Origin: Humulus lupulus
Lineage: Eukaryota > Streptophyta > Magnoliopsida > Rosales > Cannabaceae
Direction: 5' to 3'
Length of the DNA stretch: 64,000 nt
Assembly: GCF_963169125.1 (NCBI RefSeq)
Contig: NC_084802.1
Location: 36,044,607-36,108,606 of the forward strand
The translations under genes and the position numbers were made by a program. Shown here piece after piece: positions 46,304-58,884 of the stretch. The notes beneath the pieces are model-generated. The model saw nothing but the letters and a program-made list of their open reading frames with translations, did no database searches and was not told where the DNA came from. Each line of letters starts with the position of its first letter. The first letter of the stretch is position 1.

Positions 46304-47097
46304 TGTTGACGCCGTTTGTCGTCAACAGTGAAAGAAGAGCACGTAAACAATAAACAGTAATGGCCAATAAAAATACGATGATACAAAACACGATTTTTAC
46401 GTGGTTCAGCAGTTAAATCTGCCTAGTCCACGAGTCTTTCTTATTAAGACTTAAGAATATCTCTGAAAATCCTTCAAGGATGAATTCTTCAGAGTTTTCC
46501 TTAAGCTCACAAAAGTTCGGTCCCTTACAATAGTGCATGACCTCTCTATTTATAGAGAAGATTGTAGAATACTATCCCACATATTTTGGGTAGTTACTCT
46601 TTTTATGCAAATAAATTAAATGGCCTTAAATGCCTGCAATCTGATGTAAAAGGAAACGTCCCCTGAAGACCAGGTGGCGTATAACTAATCAAATAATATC
46701 CCCTGATTGTAGGGGATTTACAGTAATAAATGTAGACCGCGTCTCTTATAGACGACTCATTAGGATATTCAAGGTTATTATCCTATATCACCAAGGCCCT
46801 ATTCTCCCAGGTCTCCTATCGACTTTCGAGCTAATAACATCTCCCGAGGCCACATGACTTCGAGATCGTATGCGTCAGGCTCGGAGCCCATGATCCGAGG
46901 TCATCCCTGAGAACAGATGCACCTCGGGGGGCCTACCTTTCGAGCTTATGGATTTCGAAGCCACCATCTTCGAAGTCATCTCAGCTTTGCAGGCTCGATG
47001 TCTAGATTTGGAACATATTCCAGACTTTACGAGTTCATTCATTATGTGTCCAGCTTTCGAGGTTACACTTCTCATGGCTCGAAATCTGGGTATAACA
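46304..47097 (-). mobile_element. Solo LTR of the same family as Tat element 2
   Basis: 794 bp, TGTTGACGCCG at 46304 and GGGTATAACA at 47097, with a perfect target duplication AGAGT (46299-46303 and 47098-47102). Reversed, it matches the 58046-58836 LTR, including the TATA box (minus CTATAAATAGAGA near 46556-46544). It lies between a TATA-like sequence (46248-46260) and the start of D2 (47185). Short open frames in it (46875-47175) are not genes. Confidence 0.9.
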
Positions 47098-47184
47098 AGA
47101 GTATTGTCCTATATATTCTACATTTCAAAGACAGATAGAAAAAAAAATCTTTATATTTGGTTAGAGTTAGAATAGATGTTGAGC

Positions 47185-47544
47185 ATGGAAGATTTCATTG
47201 CCTTTCAATTACCAATTCTGGTTATGATTGATTTATTAAGGGAGCAATTGTCAATAGTAGAAACATTGGCCAAGGAAAGAGACTATCATGTCCCACGAAG
47301 CAACGTTTGTGATCTCATCAACTTCTCCATCGCCCAACAAGAGAAAAAAGCGGAGTTAACCAAGCTTATGGTTAGAAACTTGATGTTGGAGATCCAAATT
47401 TGGAATAAAGAAATGGTGAAAGTTCAGATTGGTGAACAACGAATCTTTAAAGTTTTAACAGGCGGTGACAAAAAACGCTTTGAAAAGTATATGAAGATGC
47501 TAATAGATGATGAAACAATTAAAACAACAAAGCAAGGTCAATAG
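47185..47544 (+). CDS. Cluster gene D2 (type D), 119-residue protein
   Basis: I do not recognise the family. Starts MEDFIAFQLPILVMIDLLRE, matching D1 closely, so I prefer this Met to the upstream one at 47176. It continues QLSIVETLAKE, then KLMVRNLMLEIQIWNKEMVK (the type C/D motif) and FKVLTGGDKKRFEKYMKMLI, which parallels D1 (LLGGNEELFKKNMKVLL). The frame is open. A solo LTR has entered its presumed 5' leader, so normal expression is doubtful. Confidence 0.7.
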   Translation: MEDFIAFQLPILVMIDLLREQLSIVETLAKERDYHVPRSNVCDLINFSIAQQEKKAELTKLMVRNLMLEIQIWNKEMVKVQIGEQRIFKVLTGGDKKRFEKYMKMLIDDETIKTTKQGQ

Positions 47545-47699
47545 ATTTCTAAGATTTTATTTATGATTGTTATAGTTTTTTCTTGATGTATTTTTTTTAA
47601 ATTTTTTTTGTTTAGTTTATGATTAATATAATAAATGTTGACCTTGCAGATTTTGGTTTAGTTTTTTGTTTTTTTAAATGTTATAGTTTTTTCTTGATG

Positions 47700-50600
47700 T
47701 ATTCTCAATACCATGATTAAATAACTTCTCCTATTTCGAAATTAAAAAAAAATTAATAATTAGCCCTATTTTTTTGGTAGCCGAAATTAATTTAAAAAAA
47801 ATGACTTAAAACCCTAATTATGCAAATGAATTAAATTTTCCAATTCTCAATGCCATGTTTATAATATTTGACAAAAAAAACAATTAAAACAATAGATCCA
47901 AATTTATCAAAAATTAATGATAAAAAATATATTTTTATATAATTAATTATTTGAATCTTTCAATTTGAAGATATGCATTAACAATTAAAACTACATATTT
48001 TTTTAGCCGAAATTAATGATAAATTTCAATATTAATTGTAAACCACAATTGGCATAGCCGAAATTAGGGTTTATATATTAATAAATTTTACACATCTAAT
48101 TATAATTTTTTAAATTAGAGTTTAGATAGTTGGTTATTGTCTTTGAATATGAAGAGGTGCATTTAATATTTAACATATATTCAATATTTGATTGTTCAAA
48201 CTAACTATTAGTGTAGGCCCTAATTATGCAAATGAATTAAATTTTCCAATTCTCAAAACCATATTTATAATATTTGAAAAAAAAAAAAATAATTAACCCT
48301 ATATTGTTGTAGCCGAAATTAATGATAAAAAATATATTTTTATATAATAATTAATTATTTGCTAAATGATAGGATATATATAGTCTTTGAATCTTTCAAT
48401 TTGAAGAGGTGCATTAACAATTCCCACTTCTCAATACCATATTTAAGATGTGCAATTATTTTGTATTTTTAATGCTAAAAAATTTCAATATTAATTGTAA
48501 ACCACAATTGGCAAAGCCGAAATTAGGGTTTGTATATTAATAAATTTTATACTTCTAATTATAATTTTTTAAATTAGGGTTTAGATATTTGGTTATTGTC
48601 TTTGAATATGAAGAGGTGCATTTAATATTTAACATATATTCAATATTTAATTGTTCAAGCTAACTCTTAGTGTAGGCCCTAATTATGCAAATGAATTAAA
48701 TTTTCCAATTCTCAATACCATAATTATAATATTTGAAAAAAAAAAACACAATAATTAACCCTATATTTTTGTAGCCGAAATTAATGATAAAAAATATATT
48801 TTTATATAATAATTAATTATTTACCAAATGCTAGGATATATATATAGTCTTTGAGTCTTTCAATTTGAAGATGTGCATTAACAATTCCCACTTCTCAATA
48901 CCATATTTAAGATGTGCAATTATTTTGTATTTTTAATGCTAAAAAATTTCAATATTAATTGTAAACCACAATTGGCAAAGCCGAAATTAGGGTTTGTATA
49001 TTAATAAATTTTATACTGCTAATTATAATTTTTGAAATTAGGGTTTAGATAGTTGGTTATTGTCTTTGAATATGAAGAGGTGCATTTAATATTTAACATA
49101 TAGTCAATATTTAATTGTTCAAACTAACTATTAGTGTAGGCCCTAATTATGCAAATGAATTAAATTTTCCAATTCTCAATACCATATTTATAATATTTAA
49201 AAAAAAACACAATAATTAACCCTATATTGTTGTAGCCGAAATTAATAATAAAAAATATATTTTTATATAATAATTAATTATTTGCTAAATGCTAGGATAT
49301 ATATAGTCTTTGAGTCTTTCAATTTGAAGAGGTGCATTAACAATTCCCACTTCTCAATACCATATTTAAGATGTGCAATTATTTTGTATTTTTAATGCTA
49401 AAAAATTTCAATATTAATTGTAAACCACATTGGCATAGCAAAAATTAGGGTTTGTATATTAATAAATTTTACACACCTAATTATAATTTTTGAAATTAGG
49501 GTTTAGATAGTTGGTTATTGTCTTTGAATATGAAGAGGTGCATTTAATATTTAACGTATATTCAATATTTAATTGTTCAAACTAACTATTAGTGTAGGCC
49601 ATAATTATGCAAATGAATTAAATTTTCCAATTATCAATACCATATTTATAATATTTGAAAAAAAAACACAATAATTAACCCTATATTGTTGTAGACGAAA
49701 TTAATAATAAAAAATATATTTTTATATAATAATTAATTATTTGCCAAATGCTAGGATATATATAGTCTTTGAGTCTTTCAATTTGAAGAGGTGCATTAAC
49801 AATTCCCACTTCTCAATACCATATTTAAGATGTGCAATTATTTTGTATTTTTAATGCTAAAAAATTTCAATATTAATTGTAAACCACATTGGCATAGCCA
49901 AAATTAGGGTTTGTATATTAATAAATTTTACACATCTAATTATAATTTTTGAAATTAGGGTTTAGATAGTTGGTTATTGTCTTTGAATATGAAGATGTGC
50001 ATTTAATATTTAACGTATATTCAATATTTAATTATTCAAACTAACTATTAGTGTAGGCCATAATTATGCAAATGAATTAAATTTCCCAATTCTCAATACC
50101 ATATTTATAATATTTGAAAAAAAAACACAATAATTAACCCTATATTGTAGTAGCCGAAATTAATAATAAAAAATATATTTTTATATATTAATTAATTATT
50201 TGCTAAATGCTAGAAAATATATAGTCTTTGAGTCTTTAAATTTGAAGAGGTGCATTAACAATTCCCACTTCTCAATACCATATTTAAGATGTGCAATTAT
50301 TTTGTATTTTTAATGCTAAAAAATTTCAATATTAATTGTAAACCACAATTGGCAAAGCCGAAATTAGGGTTTGTATATTAATAAATTTTATACTTCTAAT
50401 TATAATTTTTGAAATTAGGGTTTAGATAGTTGGTTATTGTCTTTGAATATGAAGATGTGCATTTAATATTTAACATATATTCAATATTTAATTGTTCAAG
50501 CTAACTATTAGTGTAGGCCCTAATTATGCAAATGAATTAAATTTTCCAATTCTCAATACCAAAGTTATAATATTTGAAAAAAAAAACACAATAATTAACC

Positions 50601-53600
50601 CTATATTTTTGTAGCCGAAATTAATGATAAAAAATATATTTTTATATAATAATTAATTATTTACCAAATGCTAAGATATATATATATATATAGTCTTTGA
50701 GTCTTTCAATTTGAAGATGTGCATTAACAATTCCCACTTCTCAATACCATATTTAAGATGTGCAATTATTTTGTATTTTTAATGCTAAACAATTTCAATA
50801 TTAATTGTAAACCACAATTGGCATAGCCGAAATTAGGGTTTTTAATATTAATAAATTTTACACATCTAATTATAATTTTTGAAATTAGGGTTTAGATAGT
50901 TGGTTATTGTCTTTGAATATGAAGAGGTGCATTTAATATTTAACATATATTCAATATTTAATTGTTCAAACTAATTATTAGTGTAGGTCCTAATTATGCA
51001 AATGAATTAAATTTTCCAATTCTCAATACCATATTTATAATATTTGAAAAAAAAACACAGTAATTAACCCTATATTGTTGTAGCCGAAATTAATAATAAA
51101 AAATATATTTTTATATAATAATTAATTATTCGCTAAATGCTTGGATATATATAGTCTTTGAGTCTTTCAATTTGAAGAGGTGCATTAACAATTCCCCCTT
51201 CTCAATACCATATTTAAGATGTGCAATTATTTTGTATTTTTAATGCTAAAAAATTTCAATATTAATTGTAAACCACATTGGCATAGCAAAAATTAGGGTT
51301 TGTATATTAATAAATTTTACACACCTAATTATAATTTTTGAAATTAGGGTTTAGATAGTTGGTTATTGTCTTTGAATATGAAGAGGTGCATTTAATATTT
51401 AACGTATATTCAATATTTAATTGTTCAAACTAACTATTAGTGTAGGCCCTAATTATGCAAATGAATTTAATTTTCCAATTCTCAATACCATATTTATAGT
51501 ATTTGAAAAAAAAACACAGTAATTAACCCTATATTGTTGTAGCCGAAATTAATAATAAAAAATATATTTTTATATAATAATTAATTATTTGCTAAATGCT
51601 AGAAAATATATAGTCTTTGAGTCTTTAAATTTGAAGAGGTGCATTAACAATTCCCACTTCTCAATACCATATTTAAGATGTGCAATTATTTTGTATTTTT
51701 AATGCTAAAAAATTTCAATATTAATTGTAAACCACAATTGGCAAAGCCGAAATTAGGGTTTGTATATTAATAAATTTTATACTTCTAATTATAATTTTTG
51801 AAATTAGGGTTTAGATAGTTGGTTATTGTCTTTGAATATGAAGAGGTGCATTTAATATTTAACATATATTCAATATTTAATTGTTCAAGCTAACTATTAG
51901 TGTAGGCCCTAATTATGCAAATGAATTAAATTTTCCAATTCTCAATACCAAAGTTATAATATTTGAAAAAAAAAACACAATAATTAACCCTATATTTTTG
52001 TAGCCGAAATTAATGATAAAAAATATATTTTTATATAATAATTAATTATTTACCAAATGCTAAGATATATATATATAGTCTTTGAGTCTTTCAATTTGAA
52101 GATGTGCATTAACAATTCCCACTTCTCAATACCATATTTAAGATGTGCAATTATTTTGTATTTTTAATGCTAAACAATTTCAATATTAATTGTAAACCAC
52201 AATTGGCATAGCCGAAATTAGGGTTTTTAATATTAATAAATTTTACACATCTAATTATAATTTTTGAAATTAGGGTTTAGATAGTTGGTTATTGTCTTTG
52301 AATATGAAGAGGTGCATTTAATATTTAACATATATTCAATATTTAATTGTTCAAACTAATTATTAGTGTAGGTCCTAATTATGCAAATGAATTAAATTTT
52401 CCAATTCTCAATACCATATTTATAATATTTGAAAAAAAAACACAGTAATTAACCCTATATTGTTGTAGCCGAAATTAATAATAAAAAATATATTTTTATA
52501 TAATAATTAATTATTTGCTAAATGCTTGGATATATATAGTCTTTGAGTCTTTCAATTTGAAGAGGTGCATTAACAATTCCCCCTTCTCAATACCATATTT
52601 AAGATGTGCAATTATTTTGTATTTTTAATGCTAAAAAATTTCAATATTAATTGTAAACCACATTGGCATAGCAAAAATTAGGGTTTGTATATTAATAAAT
52701 TTTACACACCTAATTATAATTTTTGAAATTAGGGTTTAGATAGTTGGTTATTGTCTTTGAATATGAAGAGGTGCATTTAATATTTAACGTATATTCAATA
52801 TTTAATTGTTCAAACTAACTATTAGTGTAGGCCCTAATTATGCAAATGAATTTAATTTTCCAATTCTCAATACCATATTTATAATATTTGAAAAAAAAAC
52901 ACAGTAATTAACCCTATATTGTTGTAGCCGAAATTAATAATAAAAAATATATTTTTATATAATAATTAATTATTTGCGAAATGCTAGGATATATATAGTC
53001 TTTGAGTCTTTCAATTTGAAGAGGTGCATTAACAATTCCCACTTCTCAATACCATATTTAAGATGTGCAATTATTTTGTATTTTTAATGCTAAAAAATTT
53101 CAATATTAATTGTAAACCACATTGGCATAGCCGAAATTAGGGTTTGTATATTAATAAATTTTACACACCTAATTATAATTTTTGAAATTAGGGTTTAGAT
53201 AGTTGGTTATTGTCTTTGAATATGAAGAGGTGCATTTAATATTTAACATATATTCAATATTTAATTGTTCAAACTAACTATTAGTGTAGGCCCTAATTAT
53301 GCAAATGAATTAAATTTTCCAATTCTCAATACCATATTTATAATATTTGAAAATAAAACACAATAATTAACCCTATATTGTAGTAGCCGAAATTAATTAT
53401 AAAAAATATATTTTTATATAATAATTAATTATTTGCTAAATGCTAGGATATATATAGTCTTTGAGTCTTTAAATTTGAAGAGGTGCATTAACAATTCCCA
53501 CTTCTCAATACCATATTTAAGATGTGCAATTATTTTGTATTTTTAATGCTAAAAAATTTCAATATTAATTGTAAACCACAATTGGCAAAGCCGAAATTAG

Positions 53601-56600
53601 GGTTTGTATATTAATAAATTTTATACTTCTAATTATAATTTTTGAAATTAGGGTTTAGATAGTTGGTTATTGTCTTTGAATATGAAGAGGTGCATTTAAT
53701 ATTTAACATATATTCAATATTTAATTGTTCAAGCTAACTATTAGTGTAGGCCCTAATTATGCAAATGAATTAAATTTTCCAATTCTCAATACCAAAGTTA
53801 TAATATTTGAAAAAAAAAACACAATAATTAACCCTATATTTTTGTAGCCGAAATTAATGATAAAAAATATATTTTTATATAATAATTAATTATTTACCAA
53901 ATGCTAAGATATATATATATAGTCTTTGAGTCTTTCAATTTGAAGATGTGCATTAACAATTCCCACTTCTCAATACCATATTTAAGATGTGCAATTATTT
54001 TGTATTTTTAATGCTAAACAATTTCAATATTAATTGTAAACCACAATTGGCATAGCCGAAATTAGGGTTTTTAATATTAATAAATTTTACACATCTAATT
54101 ATAATTTTTGAAATTAGGGTTTAGATAGTTGGTTATTGTCTTTGAATATGAAGAGGTGCATTTAATATTTAACATATATTCAATATTTAATTGTTCAAAC
54201 TAATTATTAGTGTAGGTCCTAATTATGCAAATGAATTAAATTTTCCAATTCTCAATACCATATTTATAATATTTGAAAAAAAAACACAGTAATTAACCCT
54301 ATATTGTTGTAGCCGAAATTAATAATAAAAAATATATTTTTATATAATAATTAATTATTTGCTAAATGCTTGGATATATATAGTCTTTGAGTCTTTCAAT
54401 TTGAAGAGGTGCATTAACAATTCCCCCTTCTCAATACCATATTTAAGATGTGCAATTATTTTGTATTTTTAATGCTAAAAAATTTCAATATTAATTGTAA
54501 ACCACATTGGCATAGCAAAAATTAGGGTTTGTATATTAATAAATTTTACACACCTAATTATAATTTTTGAAATTAGGGTTTAGATAGTTGGTTATTGTCT
54601 TTGAATATGAAGAGGTGCATTTAATATTTAACGTATATTCAATATTTAATTGTTCAAACTAACTATTAGTGTAGGCCCTAATTATGCAAATGAATTTAAT
54701 TTTCCAATTCTCAATACCATATTTATAATATTTGAAAAAAAAACACAGTAATTAACCCTATATTGTTGTAGCCGAAATTAATAATAAAAAATATATTTTT
54801 ATATAATAATTAATTATTTGCGAAATGCTAGGATATATATAGTCTTTGAGTCTTTCAATTTGAAGAGGTGCATTAACAATTCCCACTTCTCAATACCATA
54901 TTTAAGATGTGCAATTATTTTGTATTTTTAATGCTAAAAAATTTCAATATTAATTGTAAACCACATTGGCATAGCCGAAATTAGGGTTTGTATATTAATA
55001 AATTTTACACACCTAATTATAATTTTTGAAATTAGGGTTTAGATAGTTGGTTATTGTCTTTGAATATGAAGAGGTGCATTTAATATTTAACATATATTCA
55101 ATATTTAATTGTTCAAACTAACTATTAGTGTAGGCCCTAATTATGCAAATGAATTAAATTTTCCAATTCTCAATACCATATTTATAATATTTGAAAATAA
55201 AACACAATAATTAACCCTATATTGTAGTAGCCGAAATTAATTATAAAAAATATATTTTTATATAATAATTAATTATTTGCTAAATGCTAGGATATATATA
55301 GTCTTTGAGTCTTTAAATTTGAAGAGGTGCATTAACAATTCCCACTTCTCAATACCATATTTAAGATGTGCAATTATTTTGTATTTTTAATGCTAAAAAA
55401 TTTCAATATTAATTGTAAACCACAATTGGCAAAGCCGAAATTAGGGTTTGTATATTAATAAATTTTATACTTCTAATTATAATTTTTGAAATTAGGGTTT
55501 AGATAGTTGGTTATTGTCTTTGAATATGAAGAGGTGCATTTAATATTTAACATATATTCAATATTTAATTGTTCAAGCTAACTATTAGTGTAGGCCCTAA
55601 TTATGCAAATGAATTAAATTTTCCAATTCTCAATACCAAAGTTATAATATTTGAAAAAAAAAACACAATAATTAACCCTATATTTTTGTAGCCGAAATTA
55701 ATGATAAAAAATATATTTTTATATAATAATTAATTATTTACCAAATGCTAAGATATATATATATATAGTCTTTGAGTCTTTCAATTTGAAGATGTGCATT
55801 AACAATTCCCACTTCTCAATACCATATTTAAGATGTGCAATTATTTTGTATTTTTAATGCTAAACAATTTCAATATTAATTGTAAACCACAATTGGCATA
55901 GCCGAAATTAGGGTTTTTAATATTAATAAATTTTACACATCTAATTATAATTTTTGAAATTAGGGTTTAGATAGTTGGTTATTGTCTTTGAATATGAAGA
56001 GGTGCATTTAATATTTAACATATATTCAATATTTAATTGTTCAAACTAATTATTAGTGTAGGTCCTAATTATGCAAATGAATTAAATTTTCCAATTCTCA
56101 ATACCATATTTATAATATTTGAAAAAAAAACACAGTAATTAACCCTATATTGTTGTAGCCGAAATTAATAATAAAAAATATATTTTTATATAATAATTAA
56201 TTATTTGCTAAATGCTTGGATATATATAGTCTTTGAGTCTTTCAATTTGAAGAGGTGCATTAACAATTCCCCCTTCTCAATACCATATTTAAGATGTGCA
56301 ATTATTTTGTATTTTTAATGCTAAAAAATTTCAATATTAATTGTAAACCATATTGGCATAGCAAAAATTAGGGTTTGTATATTAATAAATTTTACACACC
56401 TAATTATAATTTTTGAAATTAGGGTTTAGATAGTTGGTTATTGTCTTTGAATATGAAGAGGTGCATTTAATATTTAACGTATATTCAATATTTAATTGTT
56501 CAAACTAACTATTAGTGTAGGCCCTAATTATGCAAATGAATTTAATTTTCCAATTCTCAATACCATATTTATAATATTTGAAAAAAAAACACAGTAATTA

Positions 56601-58045
56601 ACCCTATATTGTTGTAGCCGAAATTAATAATAAAAAATATATTTTTATATAATAATTAATTATTTGCGAAATGCTAGGATATATATAGTCTTTGAGTCTT
56701 TCAATTTGAAGAGGTGCATTAACAATTCCCACTTCTCAATACCATATTTAAGATGTGCAATTATTTTGTATTTTTAATGCTAAAAAATTTCAATATTAAT
56801 TGTAAACCACATTGGCATAGCCGAAATTAGGGTTTGTATATTAATAAATTTTACACACCTAATTATAATTTTTGAAATTAGGGTTTAGATAGTTGGTTAT
56901 TGTCTTTGAATATGAAGAGGTGCATTTAATATTTAACATATATTCAATATTTAATTGTTCAAACTAACTATTAGTGTAGGCCCTAATTATGCAAATGAAT
57001 TAAATTTTCCAATTCTCAATACCATATTTATAATATTTGAAAAAAAAACACAATAATTAACCCTATATTGTAGTAGCCGAAATTAATTATAAAAAATATA
57101 TTTTTATATATTAATTAATTATTTGCTAAATGCTAGAAAATATATAGTCTTTGAGTCTTTAAATTTGAAGAGGTGCATTAACAATTCCCACTTCTCAATA
57201 CCATATTTAAGATGTGCAATTATTTTGTATTTTTAATGCTAAAAAATTTCAATATTAATTGTAAACCACAATTGGCAAAGCCGAAATTAGGGTTTGTATA
57301 TTAATAAATTTTATACTTCTAATTATAATTTTTGAAATTAGGGTTTAGATATTTGGTTATTGTCTTTGAATATGAAGAGGTGCATTTAATATTTAACATA
57401 TATTCAATATTTAATTGTTCAAGCTAACTATTAGTGTAGGCCCTAATTATGCAAATGAATTAAATTTTCCAATTCTCAATACCATAATTATAATATTTGA
57501 AAAAAAAAACACAATAATTAACCCTATATTTTTGTAGCCGAAATTAATGATAAAAAATATATTTTTATATAATAATTAATTATTTACCAAATGCTAGGAT
57601 ATATATATAGTCTTTGAGTCTTTCAATTTGAAGATGTGCATTAACAATTCCCACTTCTCAATACCATATTTAAGATGTGCAATTATTTTGTATTTTTAAT
57701 GCTAAAAAATTTCAATATTAATTGTAAACCACAATTGGCATAGCCGAAATTAGGGTTTTTAATATTAATAAATTTTACACATCTAATTATAATTTTTGAA
57801 ATTAGGGTTTAGATAGTTGGTTATTGTCTTTGAATATGAAGAGGTGCATTTAATATTTAACATATATTCAATATTTAATTGTTCAAACTAACTATTAGTG
57901 TAGGCCCTAATTATGCAAATGAATTAAATTTTCCAATTCTCAATACCATATTTATAATATTTGAAAAAAAAACACAATAATTAACCCTATATTGTTGTAG
58001 CCGAAATTAATAATAAAAAATATATTTTTATATAATAATTAATTA
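47700..58045. repeat. Satellite array: about 21 copies of a roughly 460-bp unit
   Basis: The phrase GTGCAATTATTTTGTATTTT recurs every 457-469 bp (48460, 48913, 49372, 49831, 50290, 50758, 51218, 51675, 52141, 52605 and so on to 57676). Each unit has two related halves: one with GAGGTGCATTAACAATTCCC and one with GAGGTGCATTTAATATTTAA; both are followed by TCTCAATACCATATTTA. The unit thus looks like a dimer of an older monomer of about 230-245 bp. The first units (47700-48420) are decayed. The array is cut on the right by Tat element 2. No coding frame. Confidence 0.95.
52141..57676. repeat. Higher-order repeat: four 460-bp units, about 1.845 kb, three copies
   Basis: Unit types can be told by variants: TAAACAATTTC with AGGGTTTTTAATA (type 1), CCCCCTTCTC and GGCATAGCAAAAATTAGG (type 2), CATTGGCATAGCCG (type 3), CAATTGGCAAAGCCG with CAAGCTAAC (type 4). 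The order 1-2-3-4 repeats at 52141, 53987 and 55831 and a type 1-like unit follows at 57676. Periods are 1846, 1844 and 1845 bp. A shorter set lacking type 3 precedes it (50758-52140). Confidence 0.88.
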
Positions 58046-58836
58046 TGTTATACCCAGATTTCGAGCCATAGTAAATATGACCTCGAAAGCTGAGTTCGCA
58101 ACAAGTGGTCTCGTGAGGATTTGAGTGATCTAGGATCGTAAGTCGAACCTGCAAGGTATGATGTATGATCTCGAATGCAGTGATCTCGAAATGACCTCGA
58201 TCTCGAAAGGTAGCTCTGAGAACACCTTCATCTTCAGGAACTTCGGAGCATGGTTCTTGAGCTCGATATCCCATCTCGAAAGAAACGTTAGCTCGAGAGA
58301 TGTCAGTGGCTCGCACAATGACATGAGACCAGAAATGCTGGAGCCTTGAAGATACGCTATAACCACCATGAATATCTACAAGTATTATAACTATGAGATG
58401 TAATCCTCATTAATTGATGTAAATCCCCAAGAATCGTGGGATATTATTTAGTCAGTTATGCGTTCCCTGGTCATCAGGGACGTTTCCTTTTTTATCTGAT
58501 TAAAGGCATTTAAAGCCATTTATTTTTATTCACAAAAGAGTAACTACCCAAAATATGTGGGATAGTATTCTGCATCCTTCTCTATAAATAGAGAAGTCAT
58601 GCACCATTGTAAAGGACCGAAATTCTGATCCTTGAGAGAAAACTCTGTAGAATTCATGCTAAAGAATTGTTCAGAGATAATCTTGAGGTTAATAACAGAG
58701 ACTCGTGGACTAGGCAGATTTAACTGCTGAACCACGTAAAAAACCGTGTGTTTGATTCGTTTGTTTCTTTTGGCCATTGTCTTTAATTGTTTGCGTGTTC
58801 TCTTCTTTTATCTGTTGACGAAAAACGGCGTCAACA
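58046..58836 (+). repeat. 5' LTR of Tat element 2
   Basis: 791 bp, TGTTATACCC to GGCGTCAACA. TATA box CTATAAATAGAGAAG at about 58582. The downstream part has GTGGACTAGGCAG and GAACCACGTAAA, typical of the 3' half of plant LTRs. The inverted solo copy is at 46304-47097. Confidence 0.92.
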
Positions 58837-58856
58837 GTTTGGTGCTTTCATTGAGA
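58837..58856 (+). promoter_or_regulatory. Leader / primer binding region of Tat element 2
   Basis: GTTTGGTGCTTTCATTGAGA directly follows the LTR, identical to the leader of Tat element 1. The tRNA primer is not identified. Confidence 0.75.
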
Positions 58857-58884
58857 GCCTCAAGCATTCATCCCTGAGAGATTC

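Noticed and set aside
46875..47175. Open frames overlapping the region before D2
   Set aside because: They lie in the solo LTR or cross its border and match LTR sequence of element 2.
44000..58045. CRISPR-like array
   Set aside because: The repeats are contiguous long units without unique spacers, in a plant genome.
47700..58045. Telomeric repeat, because of many TTAGGGTTT motifs
   Set aside because: The motif occurs singly within a 460-bp unit and is not a tandem TTTAGGG array.
47700..58045. Centromere
   Set aside because: A higher-order satellite alone does not show centromere function, the array is short, and genes lie beside it.
58130..58777. Open frames in the LTR of Tat element 2
   Set aside because: No domain, both strands, and contained in the LTR.
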